Counted from the first letter of the stretch, positions 29,870 through 42,628 are shown. The stretch: DNA of 64,000 nt from Bryoerythrophyllum caledonicum (GCA_963971425.1 OZ020521.1:2234501-2298500), one strand, 5' to 3'. Notes: generated by a model from the sequence alone, not told the origin. A program made the numbers and translations.

Positions 29870-31165
29870 TGTCTTGGACTTCGCCCAACCTCACTTGAGA
29901 TCGCTCAGGCTGTCCAATGGCGGACGGACTTGGCCATAATGCTCGATCGGATGGCCGCGCGGTCGGCACCATCAATCGTAGCCGTCCGATCGCTCTCATC
30001 CATCCGTGGTCGTTCGATTGCGGACGCACTTGACTGCGCCCGCCTAATCGGACGGTCTCGCTCCACCCGATGCCAATTGAACATCCTTGATCAATCGACT
30101 TGAGATCAGTCGGTCGGCACTTGGTGGTCGACCGCCATGCCGTCCGCTCCTAGGGCTTTGCGGACAGCCACCACGCCACCAAGCCTCAAATTTCAGCAAC
30201 TCCCTCCCCTCTCCTCTACTTCTCTCTGCTCTTTGGCAACACAAAAGTGGTTTAGAACTTTTTTTTTGGGGTAGTTTGACATTACTCGTGTAGTCTAAAT
30301 AAGGAAAAAGACTCATATGCATTATTACTCAAAGGAATGTCTAGAAGATTTTATGCAGATACAGTTGGATATTCCATTCCAAATATCCTATGCGCTTGGA
30401 ATCATATGAAGAATAGAACTTTTAAACAGTGGTTCTACTTAAAATAGACTACATAAGAAATGTTGATTCATTTTCTTCTTTTACTAATCACAAGCATATT
30501 GGAATGGCCGACAGCCAAGCTGTCCGCACGGCGGTCGGCCACCCGCCGTCCGCTCGGCGATCGGTTTTTGCCATTTGGGCGTCCCCCCTGCCGTCCGCCT
30601 TGCCAACTGCACATCGTTCGGTCCTTGGGCGTCCGCCCCGCTGACGGCCTGGCCGACCGCCGTGTAGTCAACCCTTGGGCGTCCGCTGCGCGCTTTATAT
30701 CGTTGAAAGCGTGTTTTCAAGACAATTTTAGAAACATATTACATGTTCAAAACTCCCAAAAATGAGGGAGTTATGGCCAAAAAACCCGGGACAGCTCGAT
30801 TTAGGAACAGTGCTGACTGTTCCGACAACGTGGTCAAATGAACCGCAACTCCAAATCGAGTGCGGTTTTTTTTTCCAATTTTGTACTAGTGTAGGGAGGG
30901 GCTCAAATGGCAAAGATCGACCACCGTGCAGACAACCAGGCAGTCAGCCGCGCGGACGGCCAAGGGCCGACCACCGTGCGGACGTGAAGTGAGGCTCCAT
31001 GTGCTGTTTTCTTTATACTCATGGTGATTATGACCGGTGGGAGACGGAAGGATGTCAATCTACCAGCGGACGAGGTCGGGGGAGCGGTTGGCGAGGCGGA
31101 CGGCTGTGCGGTCGGCCGCGGCGAACGACGGACGGCGGTTGTGGTAGTATGCATTGGGCAAGTAC
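29870..31165. repeat. GC-rich CGGACGGCCG islands
   Basis: Two blocks (about 29880-30180 and 30500-31165) are dense in CGGACGG, GTCCGC, CGATCGG and GGCCGACCGC motifs, in sharp contrast to the AT-rich flanks. Similar islands occur at 38440-38660 and 40440-40930. ORFs on both strands here are composition artefacts. The last of these islands is followed by a TATA box, so they may be promoter or LTR fragments of one element family. Confidence 0.55.
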
Positions 31166-31169
31166 TCAC

Positions 31170-32745
31170 ATCTTAACACAAAAGATACCCTAAGGTATTC
31201 GTTTCCACAGAGAATCCTCGTGAACTACAACGACTAACAACAAGCCTAATTCCATACAATACTATACATACCACAATAATTACATAAGAAGACAGAAAAA
31301 GAAAGATAAACTACAAGGGTTAGGCTTAGTTACACCAAATCTTCGTTCCTCGTTACTAAAAGAGAGGGGGGTATCCTCGACGCGGAACCTCACTGCGGTC
31401 CTTATTGCGGTCTTAACTACGGTCCTGACTGCGGATCCTCCTTTGTTTCGGACGGGAATGACTTTACAACTATGTACACTATAGATATCCGAGTTACTTT
31501 AGTACCCGGAGAGTGTTTATCACCATGAACGATGGTTCATGGATTCAAAGATATTTTAGTGTTTGCATGGGTAACGACAATTCTTCCTCACAGTTTCTCC
31601 AATCACTACTACTCACTAACTTGGGATGGTTGTGGTTTCACTCGGCTTCTCCCATAAGGTGGAATAAGGCTTGGGCCTTAAGGTCTAACACTACTCTTGT
31701 GGCAAGCACGTGATTTACCTACCTACCATCCGAGCTCTTAGTCCTTCCTTTCCCTCAGAATCGGCTAAAGGAGTATTATCCGGTGGGTATCACAAAGCCA
31801 TCCGCTCAAGGGACAAGCGACTCTACTCCTTTTCTTCAGTGAACGAAGTCCTCCTCCTATTACTCCAATGGATCACAACGCAGAAGGGGTTAGTTGGATC
31901 TCCTTCCTCCTCTCAAGATAATCCGAGCTGTAGAATAGTTCCTCGTTAACGGCGCATAGCATTTGCACATGGGGGTCACCACAGGTCCTACTCTGTCCTT
32001 AGCACGAATGCTAAAGCAACGTCGCACTCCTAAGGATCAACCTATCCGACCAAAGGTTGATGCATCCGGGACCTAGAATACATCATCACAATCGGTGACA
32101 TCCTGTCGCCGATAGGTCACACAAGACATATCAAGACTCCTTCCTCACCCATCACTCCCCCTCGTCCTCCCCTAAACACTTATAATCTCACCTGTTATTC
32201 CCATCCACCCGGACTACTCTACTTGATGGAACAAGAAAATAATTACAAATGTCAGAGTTAGAGTCACGCCCGACTAACCATCTAACCATCTCACCTATTA
32301 TTCCCATCCACCCGGACTAACTCTACTTGATGGAATAAGGAAACAATGACTTCGATGGTTAGTATAGACTTGAAGAGTGGACTACTTGAAATGGTACTCA
32401 CAGTCATATAGAATCCGAGCTCTCCAACCACAGAAGGTTTTCTGAGAGCGTAGGTTTAGAATTAAATTGAAAGCAGATACACACAACAAGCAGTGAAGAG
32501 AGGTGTCAAAAGGCTCCTCACTTATACTACAGCAAACACATACAAACATCCAAAGCAAATGATGTCTTCTACTAAACCTAGCAGCATTAACTACTTTTGA
32601 CGGCACAGCCACCGTCCCACCAACTCTACGTGCAAAGTCAAAGGCATCTAAACACAAATCCCAAGGCAAAACCAAGTCAAATCCACGTTCACCCCCGGGG
32701 CCAAGTCCGAGAGTGAACAGTGACCTACAAACTAAGATTTTGACC
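31170..32745. other. Non-coding 3' part of the decayed gag-like element
   Basis: No gene. The stretch loosely resembles 44950-46270 in order of motifs (a GGTATCACAAAGCC versus GGCTATCATAAATAGCC block, CCGG-rich segments), suggesting the shared 3' non-coding portion of the same family of elements. Confidence 0.35.
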
Positions 32746-33960
32746 CTACTTCCGAGTCAACTCCTCAAGTCTTCTCTTCTCTTCCCTCCTCTTCCGCTTC
32801 TTCGCGCTCTTGCTCGAAGTCGAATTGGCGGCGGCCTTTGCGAGCGTCCCTAGGATGGATAACATATCTGCAGATGAAGAAGGTGTCGATCTGGCCATGG
32901 ATGACCAAGGCAAGGCCTCCATCGAAGTCAACGAGGCAGCCGAGCCATCCGGAGTGAGTAGCATGGAAATAGTGCCATGGTGGGGCTGAGACCGGGCCGG
33001 AAGGACCGGTACCTAGCTCGGAGTCCCAATGAAGACCTCCTGAATGGAGGTGTGTCCCAACTTGCCCTCAGTCCGTACTGGAAGGTGCAAGTAAGCTGAA
33101 CTCTCACTAGTGGTCTTCCCAAAAGGAGACATGCCTTGCAAAGGAGCAACGGTTGGTGTAGTGCGATCGGGGTCTCCAAGGGAAAACTGGCGAGGAAGAG
33201 TCGTGCGCGGAGGCTCCATTGTGGCACTCGTGCGCTCGCTCCTCCCGCTTTGTACATGTCTGGTGATATCTGAAGTGGAATAGCAAGCAGTGACTCCCAC
33301 AAGTAGAGTCCGTGAGGGCAGAACCGAGCTATCCAGATCAATCACACCCTTCCCCGTTGGAAGGTCTTGGTCACCCAAGTCTTGCCTCTCCGAATCAGCT
33401 TGAGAACCAGAATCGTCATCCTTGCCTACGCCATCAGAATCCTCCACGACCTAGGGCAGGACGTGGGTGAGGTTACTCACCAACATCCTCATCTTAGCAT
33501 AAGTAGTCTCCAACTTCACCGTCTACTCTACCATGAAAGCAATTATCCACTAGCTGGAAATATGGCCAGCTCTTTTCAACTTGGCATCAAACATCTTGGC
33601 CTTCAACACTGCATCCGCTGGAAAGTGCAATGCCTCATCCACCTGCTGTAACGCTGATGCTGAGGCATTGGCTTCGAGACACGCCTCGTTCCAATCCTTC
33701 TCTGCCTCCAACGTCCGACTCTTCACCTTCGCCATGTCAAGGTTGAGCCGGTCCACCTTCTGCTCCATGATGCGGAGATTACTAGCACCTCCCATCTTCT
33801 CCTTGACTATTGCCACCAATCCATGGCTAGGTGGATTGCCCACCAAGCCACTCACATGCCCCAAAGTCCTATCCACGTCCTCCACATACCCGGAGAGCTT
33901 CTACCAACTCGGAGGCCTTGTAAGTCTTACCTCCAAGTAGAGCTGAACCGGTGGTTGCTG
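32746..33960 (-). pseudogene. C-terminal half of a decayed gag-like transposon gene (TAG stops)
   Basis: A single minus-strand frame matches the coiled-coil and tail of the 52089-54059 protein: ALHFPADAVLKAKMFDAKL against ALQVPVDVVNRSRLFSELV, and TYAKMRMLVSNLT against TWDQMKMLVDNVT. It is broken by in-frame TAG at 33901, 33550, 33523, 33451 and 33013, with a final TAG at 32746. All are TAG, and one aligns with Gln in the intact relative. The N-terminal half is at 36267-37152; the 2.3 kb between may be an intron or an insertion. Confidence 0.6.
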
Positions 33961-34589
33961 CTCGAATAGTTGCGCGGGTCCGTTGTCGTGTAGAGATGGG
34001 AGCGCTTTGAGAATTCACGGGGAATCTGGCTGCAACCGGAATAGATGGCAGGAGAGTCCAGTTAGGTCTTCAATTCTTCTGTTCTTCAAATCTTCATATC
34101 TTTATATCTTTGACTCTTCAAACAGCTCCCCGTTGGCCTATCATGTGGTGGCTCTAAACGGGTTAAAGGTAAAGGTAAGGTGATAAGAACCCACGGCCTC
34201 GGACGGGTAAAACGGGATGGCCAGACCACAAGCTGAAACCGTCCGAAAGATTGGCTCCTAAAATTCAAACCCACGGTGACCAGCAATCGCGCCTCACCGG
34301 TGAGAACAATATAAATACGACCGTGTGGGTTATCAACCCCACTTCGCCGCAACAAAATTTACGAAGCAGAATTGAAAAGAACTAGCCTCCAAATCCGGCT
34401 GGGAATAACAAAATAAAGACAACGAGCCTCCAAATCCGGCTAGGAATAACAAGCCACAAGCCACAACACACGAGTCTTCATGTCTTCTTATCTTCAAGTC
34501 TTCAAATCTTCAGGTGTTCAAAAACACAAAGAAACTCAAAAGAAGTGTTCAAAAACACAATGAAAAAATTTCCATCAAGGCTGTAACCT

Positions 34590-35190
34590 TCAAACAAGTG
34601 CCACAAATGACTCAAAACTCCAACTACTAAGAATAATAACTTTCTGGAAAGCTAATATAAATAACTAACACTGCTCTAAATTTCAAATCATTCTAAACTA
34701 CTGTCCGAAAGTTATGTGAGTTCAAAGTTCCGCCCTTCTAGAAATTCAATCGCTCATAACTTCTTCTTCAAAACTCTAAATCTTAATTGTAATAGCTTTT
34801 TGGAGAGCTATAATAATGGTGCACAGATTTTTCAAATCTCAAACCATTCTAAACTACTGTCCAAAAGTTATGGCTTGTTGAAACCTCTGCCCTGTCAATG
34901 GATGGCCTCGGGTATTTACAATTTCAAACCTTCATAACTTTTGCAATCCAACTCTAATCAACTTGAATAATAAGTTTATGCAAAGCTAAACAAAAGTTCT
35001 AAAACTCCTAAAACTTTCAAAGAAAGACGCAAAAACTACAAACTTTGGTGGCCGCCTGAGTCTCTGCTCCTCTTCATTGGGTGGCAACAGACCCTCCTCC
35101 ACTCACACGGTTGTAACTTTTTGCTCACAACTCCAAATCAAGCGAAAATAATCTCTCTACAAGCGCATCTCAAAGAAAAAGAAACCTTCA
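34590..35190. repeat. Degenerate ~150-bp tandem repeat
   Basis: Successive units share AACTCTAAAT(C/T), a TTTxTGGAxAGCTA segment, a CAAATCATTCTAAACTACTGTCC block and AAAGTTATG. About four diverged units. Lies between the two halves of the decayed gag-like gene; nearby, a ~30-bp direct repeat (GCCTCCAAATCCGGCT) occurs at 34386 and 34426. Confidence 0.45.
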
Positions 35191-36266
35191 AAATTTTATT
35201 TAAAAATATTTCTTCCAACCAGAGTTCTCGCCCATCAAACTCCCGGCTATCTTCACACACACACACTTCACTCTAAAAGCACACTAACTACTTTTTCCCC
35301 GAAAACTCGACTAAGAGGGAGAGAGAAGATGCTTACCTACCCTCTAGACCCCTAAGGTGGATAAGATCAGCCCATGTGCATATCACATGGGCCTCAAAAC
35401 ACCCATTGGCCCTAGAAAAACTCGAAAGATAAATATCTACTTATCTTTAAAGGTCAACAAACCTTTAGAGTTCTAACTAGGAGGTAAACTACCCTCTATC
35501 TATCATCTTTTAACTTCTAACATTCAAATGAAACACAAAATACTTAAATTTAGTACAAAGCTTCAATCAAAATCAAGCAGACGTAAAAACTAAAGTCAAA
35601 GAACAGTGTTACTTCATCTGCAAGAACTTGAGGATGCGCTTGATAGTAATTGCGATGTAATCTGCACGTTGAGTCTTTGTCAAAGGATTCACTGGCCCTT
35701 CTAACCAACGATGGTGGCCAGTGCTTAGCTCGATTGGCCTAGGTATACAGAAATAATGGTCTTCGTTCAGGCCCTCGAAACTGCCTTCAAATGTCACTTC
35801 ACGGGTGCCCGGTTCAACACATCCAGTTTGAAGTAAGATTACTAAAACACGAGCGTCCTTTTGGAGATTACTATGCCAACGGTGCTCAACACGAGGCTAC
35901 TTCAGCGGACGAGAAGATCCAGCTTCATCATGCGGGTGAAATGGCAATGGTGTAGAAACCGCCAGTTGGGATGGTTGAATTGGCAACTGAGACAAGGAAA
36001 GTTGTAAATCTATCTCCGGTTCAGACTCTAGCTCTTGTGACTCCATAAAAACCCTCCAGTTCGACATATTAGTTCGAACTTCAAATCCAAACACAAACTC
36101 TAAGAACGTAAAGGAATACTTCGAATTGGTGAATATTGTTTACGGCTTTTGCCTTTTAAACAATTCCATGAGCAATAAGCGTTAGCTTGAAGCTACTGGA
36201 AGCGTCATCAATAAGTTTCGTCCTCCTAATCAAAGATTTTTCCAAAAAGGTAAACAAGTAAATATT

Positions 36267-37152
36267 TTACACACTGTAGATATTTACATCAGGACACCGT
36301 GTGAAAAGAGCTCCATCTTGTTGCTGCCTTTGTCGCTTAGGAGGTGGTGGTGCCTCCTCCTCTGACTGGGATGCGCTGCTCCTTCCTTCTGATCCTAGCT
36401 CGTGCTCCGACTCCGTTCCCTCGAACGTCCTCAACATGAGTTGGGTCCTATACACCACCTTCTTGTCCGGGGTGGTCTCCTTGAAGTGGTGATAGAAATG
36501 GATCAGGAATGGACAGATGAGAGAACGCCTAGTGCTCTCCATACTCTTAGCCAACCTCAACACTACCTTCTTCAGGATGATGGCCCAATTCACCGTCCTC
36601 TCCCCCAGGTAGGCTCCATACAACGTGTTAGCCAAAGTGACGGTGACCTGGTTGGATCTCTTAGGGTACAAGATGGGTACAAGGAACGAGAAGACCCATT
36701 TGGCACGGGGTTCCACGCAATCTTGCAACACATAGCAGTTCTTGGCATCCTTGGCCCCGAACCTTCGATTGGCATACTCCTCCTTCTTCAAACTCGTCCA
36801 TCCCGCGCCCTGGCGTGGAAATCCGTACACCTCCTGCCACCTCCCCATGGTCCATCGTTCAAGGCAAGCGCGGATACTATCCCCCTCCGGCTCTGGCAAG
36901 GAGTCCTGACGCATCTCCTGCACCGTGGACTCAATACAAAATTCCCAACAGAAATCGAGAAAAGAGAGACATTCCATGCTGAGGAGGTCCTCCCTGAGCT
37001 CCGTGAGTTCAAGAGGGTCCTTGGAGATAATAAGAGAGATATCCTTTACCACCGAAAGAACCATGCTAAAGCCAAATCCAGAAGATCGTTGTCGGCTCTA
37101 CTTGCCTTGGTCGTCTTCCTTGCTCCACCTACGACTCCTCCGCGTAGTGCTG
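36267..37152 (-). pseudogene. N-terminal half of the decayed gag-like transposon gene
   Basis: The open part (ATG 37064 to 36267, 265 codons) contains VNWAIILKKVVLRLA and the following ICPFLIHFYHHFKE segment. These align with VDWGTLMTELINRLV and SYVVHLYAHHHQL of the intact 656-residue protein. The frame continues upstream through a TAG (37098-37100) to a basic start near 37152 that resembles the MAKKKRTDK start of that protein. After PKRQRQQQ the frame ends, following a possible splice donor (GAT|GTAAAT). Confidence 0.6.
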
Positions 37153-37189
37153 CTCATCTTTGTCAGGTTCGCCTTCACTTCTCCTCGGT

Positions 37190-37950
37190 GAGGTCCTGCA
37201 CCTACTTCCTCACACTCCTGGTCTGGATCTTTGTGGTGGCGTCCGCGCTGGTCTTGGTCGTCGTAGTAAGGTCCGCGCTGGTCTTGTTGTCGCGGTGAGG
37301 TCTGCACCGCCTTTTCGTTGTTCTAGGTCCGTGATGTACTGCTCCTCTCTTCGATGACCTTGCTCTACGTGGTGAGGTCCTGCTCTTCTCTTCGATACTC
37401 CAGGTTGGTCGGATTTCCCTTTTTTCCTCACCTCCTGGTCTTGATCTTCGTGGTGAGGTCCGCACCGCTTCCTCACACTGCTGGTTTGGGTCGTCGTGGT
37501 GAGGTCCGCACCTGCTTCCTCACAGTGTTGGTCTGGGTCGTCGTGGTGAGGTTCGCACCTGCTTCCTCACACTGCTCGTCTGAGTCGTCATGGTGAGGTC
37601 CGCACCTGCTCTTGTCGTCGCGGTGAAGTCCGCACCGCCTCCTCGCTGCTCCAGGTTGGTGAGATCATGCTCCTCTCTTTGATGACCTTGCTCTTCGTGG
37701 TGAGGTCTTGCTCCTCTCTTTGATGCTCCAAGTCGGTGGAGTTTGTCCTTATTCCTCACACTCCTGGTCTTGATCTTTGTGGTGAGGTCCGCACCGCTCC
37801 CTCGCTGCTCCAAGTTGGTAAGGTCTGGTCTTCAATGACCATGTCCTTCGTGATAAGGTCCGCACCGCCCCCTCGCTGCTCCAGGTCGTCTTGGATGAGG
37901 CATGCGCTGGTCTTGATGAGGTCCGCACCCCTTCCTCCCTTGGGGTTCAT
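37190..37950. repeat. Minisatellite with 47-bp units
   Basis: Three clean units of 47 bases lie at 37466-37512, 37513-37559 and 37560-37606 (TGCTTCCTCACACTG...GAGGTCCGCACC). More degenerate units on both sides repeat GTGGTGAGGTCCGC. The many ORFs on both strands here are repeat translations. Confidence 0.75.
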
Positions 37951-38439
37951 GCCGGAGATGCCGCCCTGCCCGCCGTGTAGTCTCTTGACGTGGGTCCCTC
38001 ATCCTACTGCTTATGCGGGTTTCCGCACCGCCTTCCTTCCACGAGTTTGGGACCGCTTTCCTCACGCGGTTTCCGCACCTACTTGCTTCGACTAGCGGTT
38101 TAGAGTTTCTGCTCTTGAGTTCCTCATCAGCCTGCTTCCTTGGCAGGTTGACTTCCAGCTTGACTGGTTTCTGCGGAGCTATTCACCCTGAGCTGGGGTA
38201 CCCGGTTGCCTCCGGTTGAGGTTGATCGGTTGCCTTCGGCTTGGAGGTCGAGGGTGAGGCTCTAAACTTGGATCCAGGCTTGGGCCTTAGGTCCTACTTT
38301 ATCCTTTTTTAAGGATCCTACAGTAGCCCTTTACTCCTCCAACCTTAATTCTATCTAACGGCTAATTCTGGCATAACTAATTCGCCAAACTAAACTAATT
38401 TGTCCGCTTAATCATCTCTAACTATCTAACTAAATTTTT
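37951..38439. other. 5' flank of the decayed gag-like element
   Basis: No gene. The right end near 38430 (TAACTAAATTTTTTT) resembles the right ends of the elements near 48160 and 54530. Confidence 0.35.
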
Positions 38440-38716
38440 TTAAAATTTGTGGTACAACAACGGTCGCCCTAAGCGGACGGAATGGCCGTCCGCAGCTCGG
38501 TCGCCTCCAGCAGTGGACGCCCAGCGTCGTCTTCCGGGTGGTCGGCCGAGGTAGCGGACGGCTATTAACCTCCGGGTAAACTGACCAAAGTCGTTATGCC
38601 ACCGAACGTCCTCATGGGGCCGAGGACGTCCTTCGTTTGGACGACCGGACGCTGTCAACGTCGAGCGTCCTAACAACTCTGATCTCATGTCATAGTATAT
38701 GAGGAACTCGGGGTAT

Positions 38717-38949
38717 CGGAGGATCCATGGATTCAAGAGGATTGGAGAATCCATGGATCCCAGATGATCGGAGGGACCATCAATTCAAGAAGTTCGGAAG
38801 ATCCATCGATCTTAGAGGATCGATGAGTCCATCAATTCGAGAAGATTGGAAGATCCATTGATCTCAGAGAGTCAGAGGGTCCAGCAATCCATGAAATCGG
38901 AGGATCCATCAATCCCTTTAGATCAAAGGATCCGTCGATCACAATGGAT
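38717..38949. repeat. 26-bp tandem repeat, nine units
   Basis: Nine consecutive units, eight of 26 bases and one of 25, with consensus CGGAGGATCCATCAATC plus a variable AAGAGGAT end. Many units contain GGATCC or ATCGAT. It directly follows a GC-rich island at 38440-38660. Confidence 0.85.
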
Positions 38950-40439
38950 GTCCGTACTAAAGGATCGTCCGTACATTATACCGTATATCTAATTCTACCG
39001 TAACATATACATTCATACCAGCGGGCTGGAATGCAATCGAATGAAATGAAATTGCAGCATTGCATAGCATATTGATACTTTTGTGGAAAATTCAGGAAAA
39101 CTATGTATCATATGTTTCAATTTCATCTTGATCAACAAGTTATGGAAACTTACCAATTCAGCCATTCCGGCCGCTCAATCAGGTCTTGCCCCACGCCCGC
39201 CATTCTTCTATCTATGAAGCACTACGCGGGAGACAAATGGGATCACAACCATTGTTACAAGAATGCCAATTTGACATACTAAATCAAAAACTAATTCAAA
39301 TTGAGATGAACAAGCAACAATATTCATAGTATTGACCACCGTCTGCATTTCAAAGTATCGCAAATTTAAGTGCATTACCTAAGTTTTTGAGCTGTCGAAG
39401 CAAAATTAGATGGTGCTTCAGAGAGAAAATGAGATACTAATTAGCAGTCTTACCTCTTAACCAAATTCAATCGCTACACCCTTTCGTAACGACGCGGTCG
39501 CTGAAGTCGCACCCACTAAAATCGCACAGCGCTGGCGGCTAAACCCAAAACCATAACCCTACCCTACCCTCTCGAAAACACTCGCCCACAGAATTGCTAC
39601 AGAATTATCCTTGCCCACAGATTCAGACTTGCAAAAGCATACCTAATCCAAAGTTGTGAGGTTGCAGAGCATGATAAGCTACAGCAATAAAAGGATTGAG
39701 AGAGTGAGAGAGACGAGAGAGAAACAAGATAGAGACGGGAGAGACGAAGTGAGAGTGAGGGAGAGGAAGTGGCAAACGGAAAGGACACGGTGACACACGC
39801 GAAGTTTTTTTATTACAACACATGATTACTCGTAGTTAGATGTCAGCCTTGTACCGCTGAGTAGCTCGACCGCTGAGTGACATTTAGCTCTAATCATAAT
39901 GCTTTCCTCATCATGATTGCAACTGAGACTTCGGTTCTCCTTTTCAATAACTGAATTTCTATCAAGAATAAAATTCTTTTTTTAGTTTGAAGTTTTATTA
40001 CATCCTAGATTACAATTTTTTCCCAAATCCGACTTTTCATGAAAAAGTTATAGGGTCTTGAATTTTATTTCGAGAGACCGGGCACGTCAGGCACCTTTAT
40101 TAACTTTTGCTAGGAAAATCTATTGAATGTGAGATTTTCAATACAATCAAGTTAAAAAAAATGTCCTTCGTATTGTCTAAAAAATTTTTTGTTTTTAGTG
40201 AAAAATAGCATACTAGCCCACGTCAAATATTTTCATACATTGTAACTCATTGTCGGGCAAGGTACCAAAGAGACTTCTTCCTTTGCTTATGAAACTTAGA
40301 GATCTTTTCATTTGTAACTTTTTGTCTTTTTCACAACAATACGTGGTATGAACCTTTATATTGACCATTTGGATTATCAATCATAAACATGTTAAGTTTA
40401 CATAAAAATTAAACGTGCCTTGGCAATTTTTTAACCCCC
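38950..40439. other. Gene-free DNA with part of a dispersed AT-rich repeat
   Basis: 39690-39790 is GA-rich. About 39960-40300 carries, in reverse orientation, the repeat also seen near 50.1-50.4 kb (TAGTGAAAAATAGCATAC, CATTGTAACTCATTGTCGGGCAAGGTACC). No gene supported. Confidence 0.5.
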
Positions 40440-40942
40440 ACTCTGGGTTACCAATCTGACATCCTCCGCGATCTAGGAGCGTCCTGAGACGTCGTCCGGA
40501 CGAGAACGTCTCGACGTTTCGTCAGACGCTTCGTCCGCGGGGTAAAAACCATTTACCCAACGCGTTGGTAAACCGTTGGATTCTCCACGGGGCCGCATCT
40601 CAGCCTTGAAATATTGATTGGCCATCCGATCGGTCGGAAGCGTCCGCCCGATCGGACGACGGGCGGGTCAATTCAACGGCCGCAATCCAATTGCACGGGC
40701 GGGCCATTCAATTGATCGGATTGCACGGGCCATTCAGTCCGATCGGTTGAATGGCCCGCCCGCCGTCCGATCGGGCGCCCAACGGAGCGGCCGTTCGATT
40801 GGCCGTCTGATCGGGCGGACGATCGGCATACGGCCCGCCGACCGATCGGGTGGCCATCCGGACGGCCGCATGGCCTGGCAGCCGTCCGATCGGACGGCCG
40901 TGGTGGCGGTTGGCCTCATGGCCATCCGCCAATCTATAAAAG
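40440..40942 (+). promoter_or_regulatory. GC-rich island with TATA box (TATAAAAG at 40935)
   Basis: A ~490-bp block dense in CGGACGGCCG and CCGATCGG ends at TATAAAAG (40935-40942). A pyrimidine-rich run (CTCCTTCTCTCCTCAC) and then the kinase-like reading frame 200 bases on follow. It looks like a genuine promoter now in front of a broken gene. Confidence 0.55.
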
Positions 40943-41144
40943 GTTGTATGCCCTCCTTCTCTCCTCACTTTTTTCCTCCCCTCTCTAAAATTGATTTTTG
41001 ACTGGATGCGGAGTGGCTTTGGCTGACAATTTTCCATCCATTGGCTCCTCATGTTTGGGAGGAAAAAAATGATTCACATTGGGGAGGGAGGTTTTGATGT
41101 TTTTTTAAAAGTTTTTCTAAAAACTTATATCACTTTCACTCCGT

Positions 41145-42628
41145 ATGTTGAACGAAGATGTCGAAGGACAAGAAGAAGTAGAATGTTGTGGACTTCGGTC
41201 CAAAGTTTCATCCCATCTGCGACATTCCATCTGCGACATTCCATCTGAGTCTTGCAAGAATTTTCTCATAAAATTGATTGTCAAATTCTGTGAGGAAAAC
41301 ACTCTTCGATCTTTAGAGAGCAAGTACGTGAGATATCGGGATGAGGCCCCCGAGTATTTCCGGAGGGACATGTGGCGGCACATGATGGACGCGCTTCAAG
41401 CTCCGATGTGGATTACGGAGATCAAGAAGCGGGGGTTTTTGAAGTTCGTAGATGACAGAGTGTACGATGCACTCTAGAATGCCAAGAACGTATTGACCAA
41501 GTTTGGAAGATTTAATCGCGCGGCTGATAAGGATTTCAACGACGTGTTGTTGAAGACCGATTTATTTGTTGCCTATATGATGCCGTCGCCAAAAATCGAA
41601 ACAGGCGTGGCTCCGTGGGATGGTGGAACTCGGCGGAGGGACACCAAGAAGACATGCTGCGGAAAGCTCATCTAATTGCCATTCCGCCGACAGCCACAAT
41701 TATACGGATTGACAATGTCAAGCGGAAAGGTGGATACACCACCATTTGCAAAGTCCGTATTGAGGGTGCTCCGGGCATTGAACCATTTTGGAAATTTGCC
41801 GCCAAATTGTCGAACCAATCGGAGACACGGCCGGATTTGGCAAAAGTGGATCATCAGAATGAGTCGATGGCGGTGAGGATTCCACATCCGGGTGTGATCC
41901 GATTCGTGGCGATTCATCTGGACAAGTACGAAGGCTATGCATATCGGTGGAATGGCGGGACAATTCGAGAGATGCTGAACCGGGATTTTGAGTATGGTGA
42001 CGATATGTACATACATTTGAACTATGGAAATTTCCTCAAAGAGGAGGTTATTTGAGCTCATCTGTTGGTTCGTTTTTGCAAAAAATGGACCAAGCTTGCG
42101 TGGGTGTTGTTGCGCATCATGAACAAGGTCCACAAGAGCAACAATCTCCACAATGACTTGTCTCCGGAAAATATTCTCCTCCACTTCCCTCTCAATGAAT
42201 CGCGAGTGTATATTGAAGTATGCGATTGGGGCATAAACACAAAGGTTACCGAACCAATGCAGTCTCTTTATACGTTCACGAATCGTGAAGACATGGCCGA
42301 GACTTTGCAAGGCGATGGTGGGTGGATCTGCAGGTTGCGTACTTGCACAAACCGGATGCAGATGTGCAAATTATTCCGAAGTTATCGATGGCTTTGGAGG
42401 GATAAGCTACGGCCCGGATAGTGCAACAAATCAACGGGCAGACAATGTCCATGGACTACAAGAAATTGCAACGCAAATCTCGGAGTTCCATAGTATCCTC
42501 AAATCACAAATTTGCGAATACATTTCATATGTACATGGATAGAGTCTACAATGAAAGCCGAGAGGGCGCTGGAGGGTTGTTTCATATCATTACACGCTTC
42601 AGCAACACGTCTCATGTAGAATTTTTTT
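41145..42628 (+). pseudogene. Broken protein-kinase-like gene
   Basis: The pieces of a kinase fold are spread over several frames. KVRIEGAPGIEPFWKFAAKL could be the N-lobe strand and Lys. HNDLSPENILLHF is the catalytic loop (HxDxxxxN), and EVCDWGI stands where DFG is usual. YLHKPDADV matches the helix F region. Breaks include an early TAG, a 14-base tandem duplication (TGCGACATTCCATC, near 41215-41245) that shifts frame, a TAG at ~41475 and a TGA at ~42053. The N-terminal ~150 residues have no family I recognise. Such kinases are often carried by transposons; here the GC-rich TATA promoter just upstream is still present. Not expected to make an active kinase. Confidence 0.6.

Noticed and set aside
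30468..31169. Overlapping Arg/Pro/Gly-rich ORFs on both strands
   Set aside because: Product of the GC-rich CGGACGGCCG repeats; no codon pattern or domain.
36402..37298. 298-codon plus-strand ORF
   Set aside because: Antisense to the gag-like pseudogene and then runs into the 47-bp minisatellite; the product is compositional.
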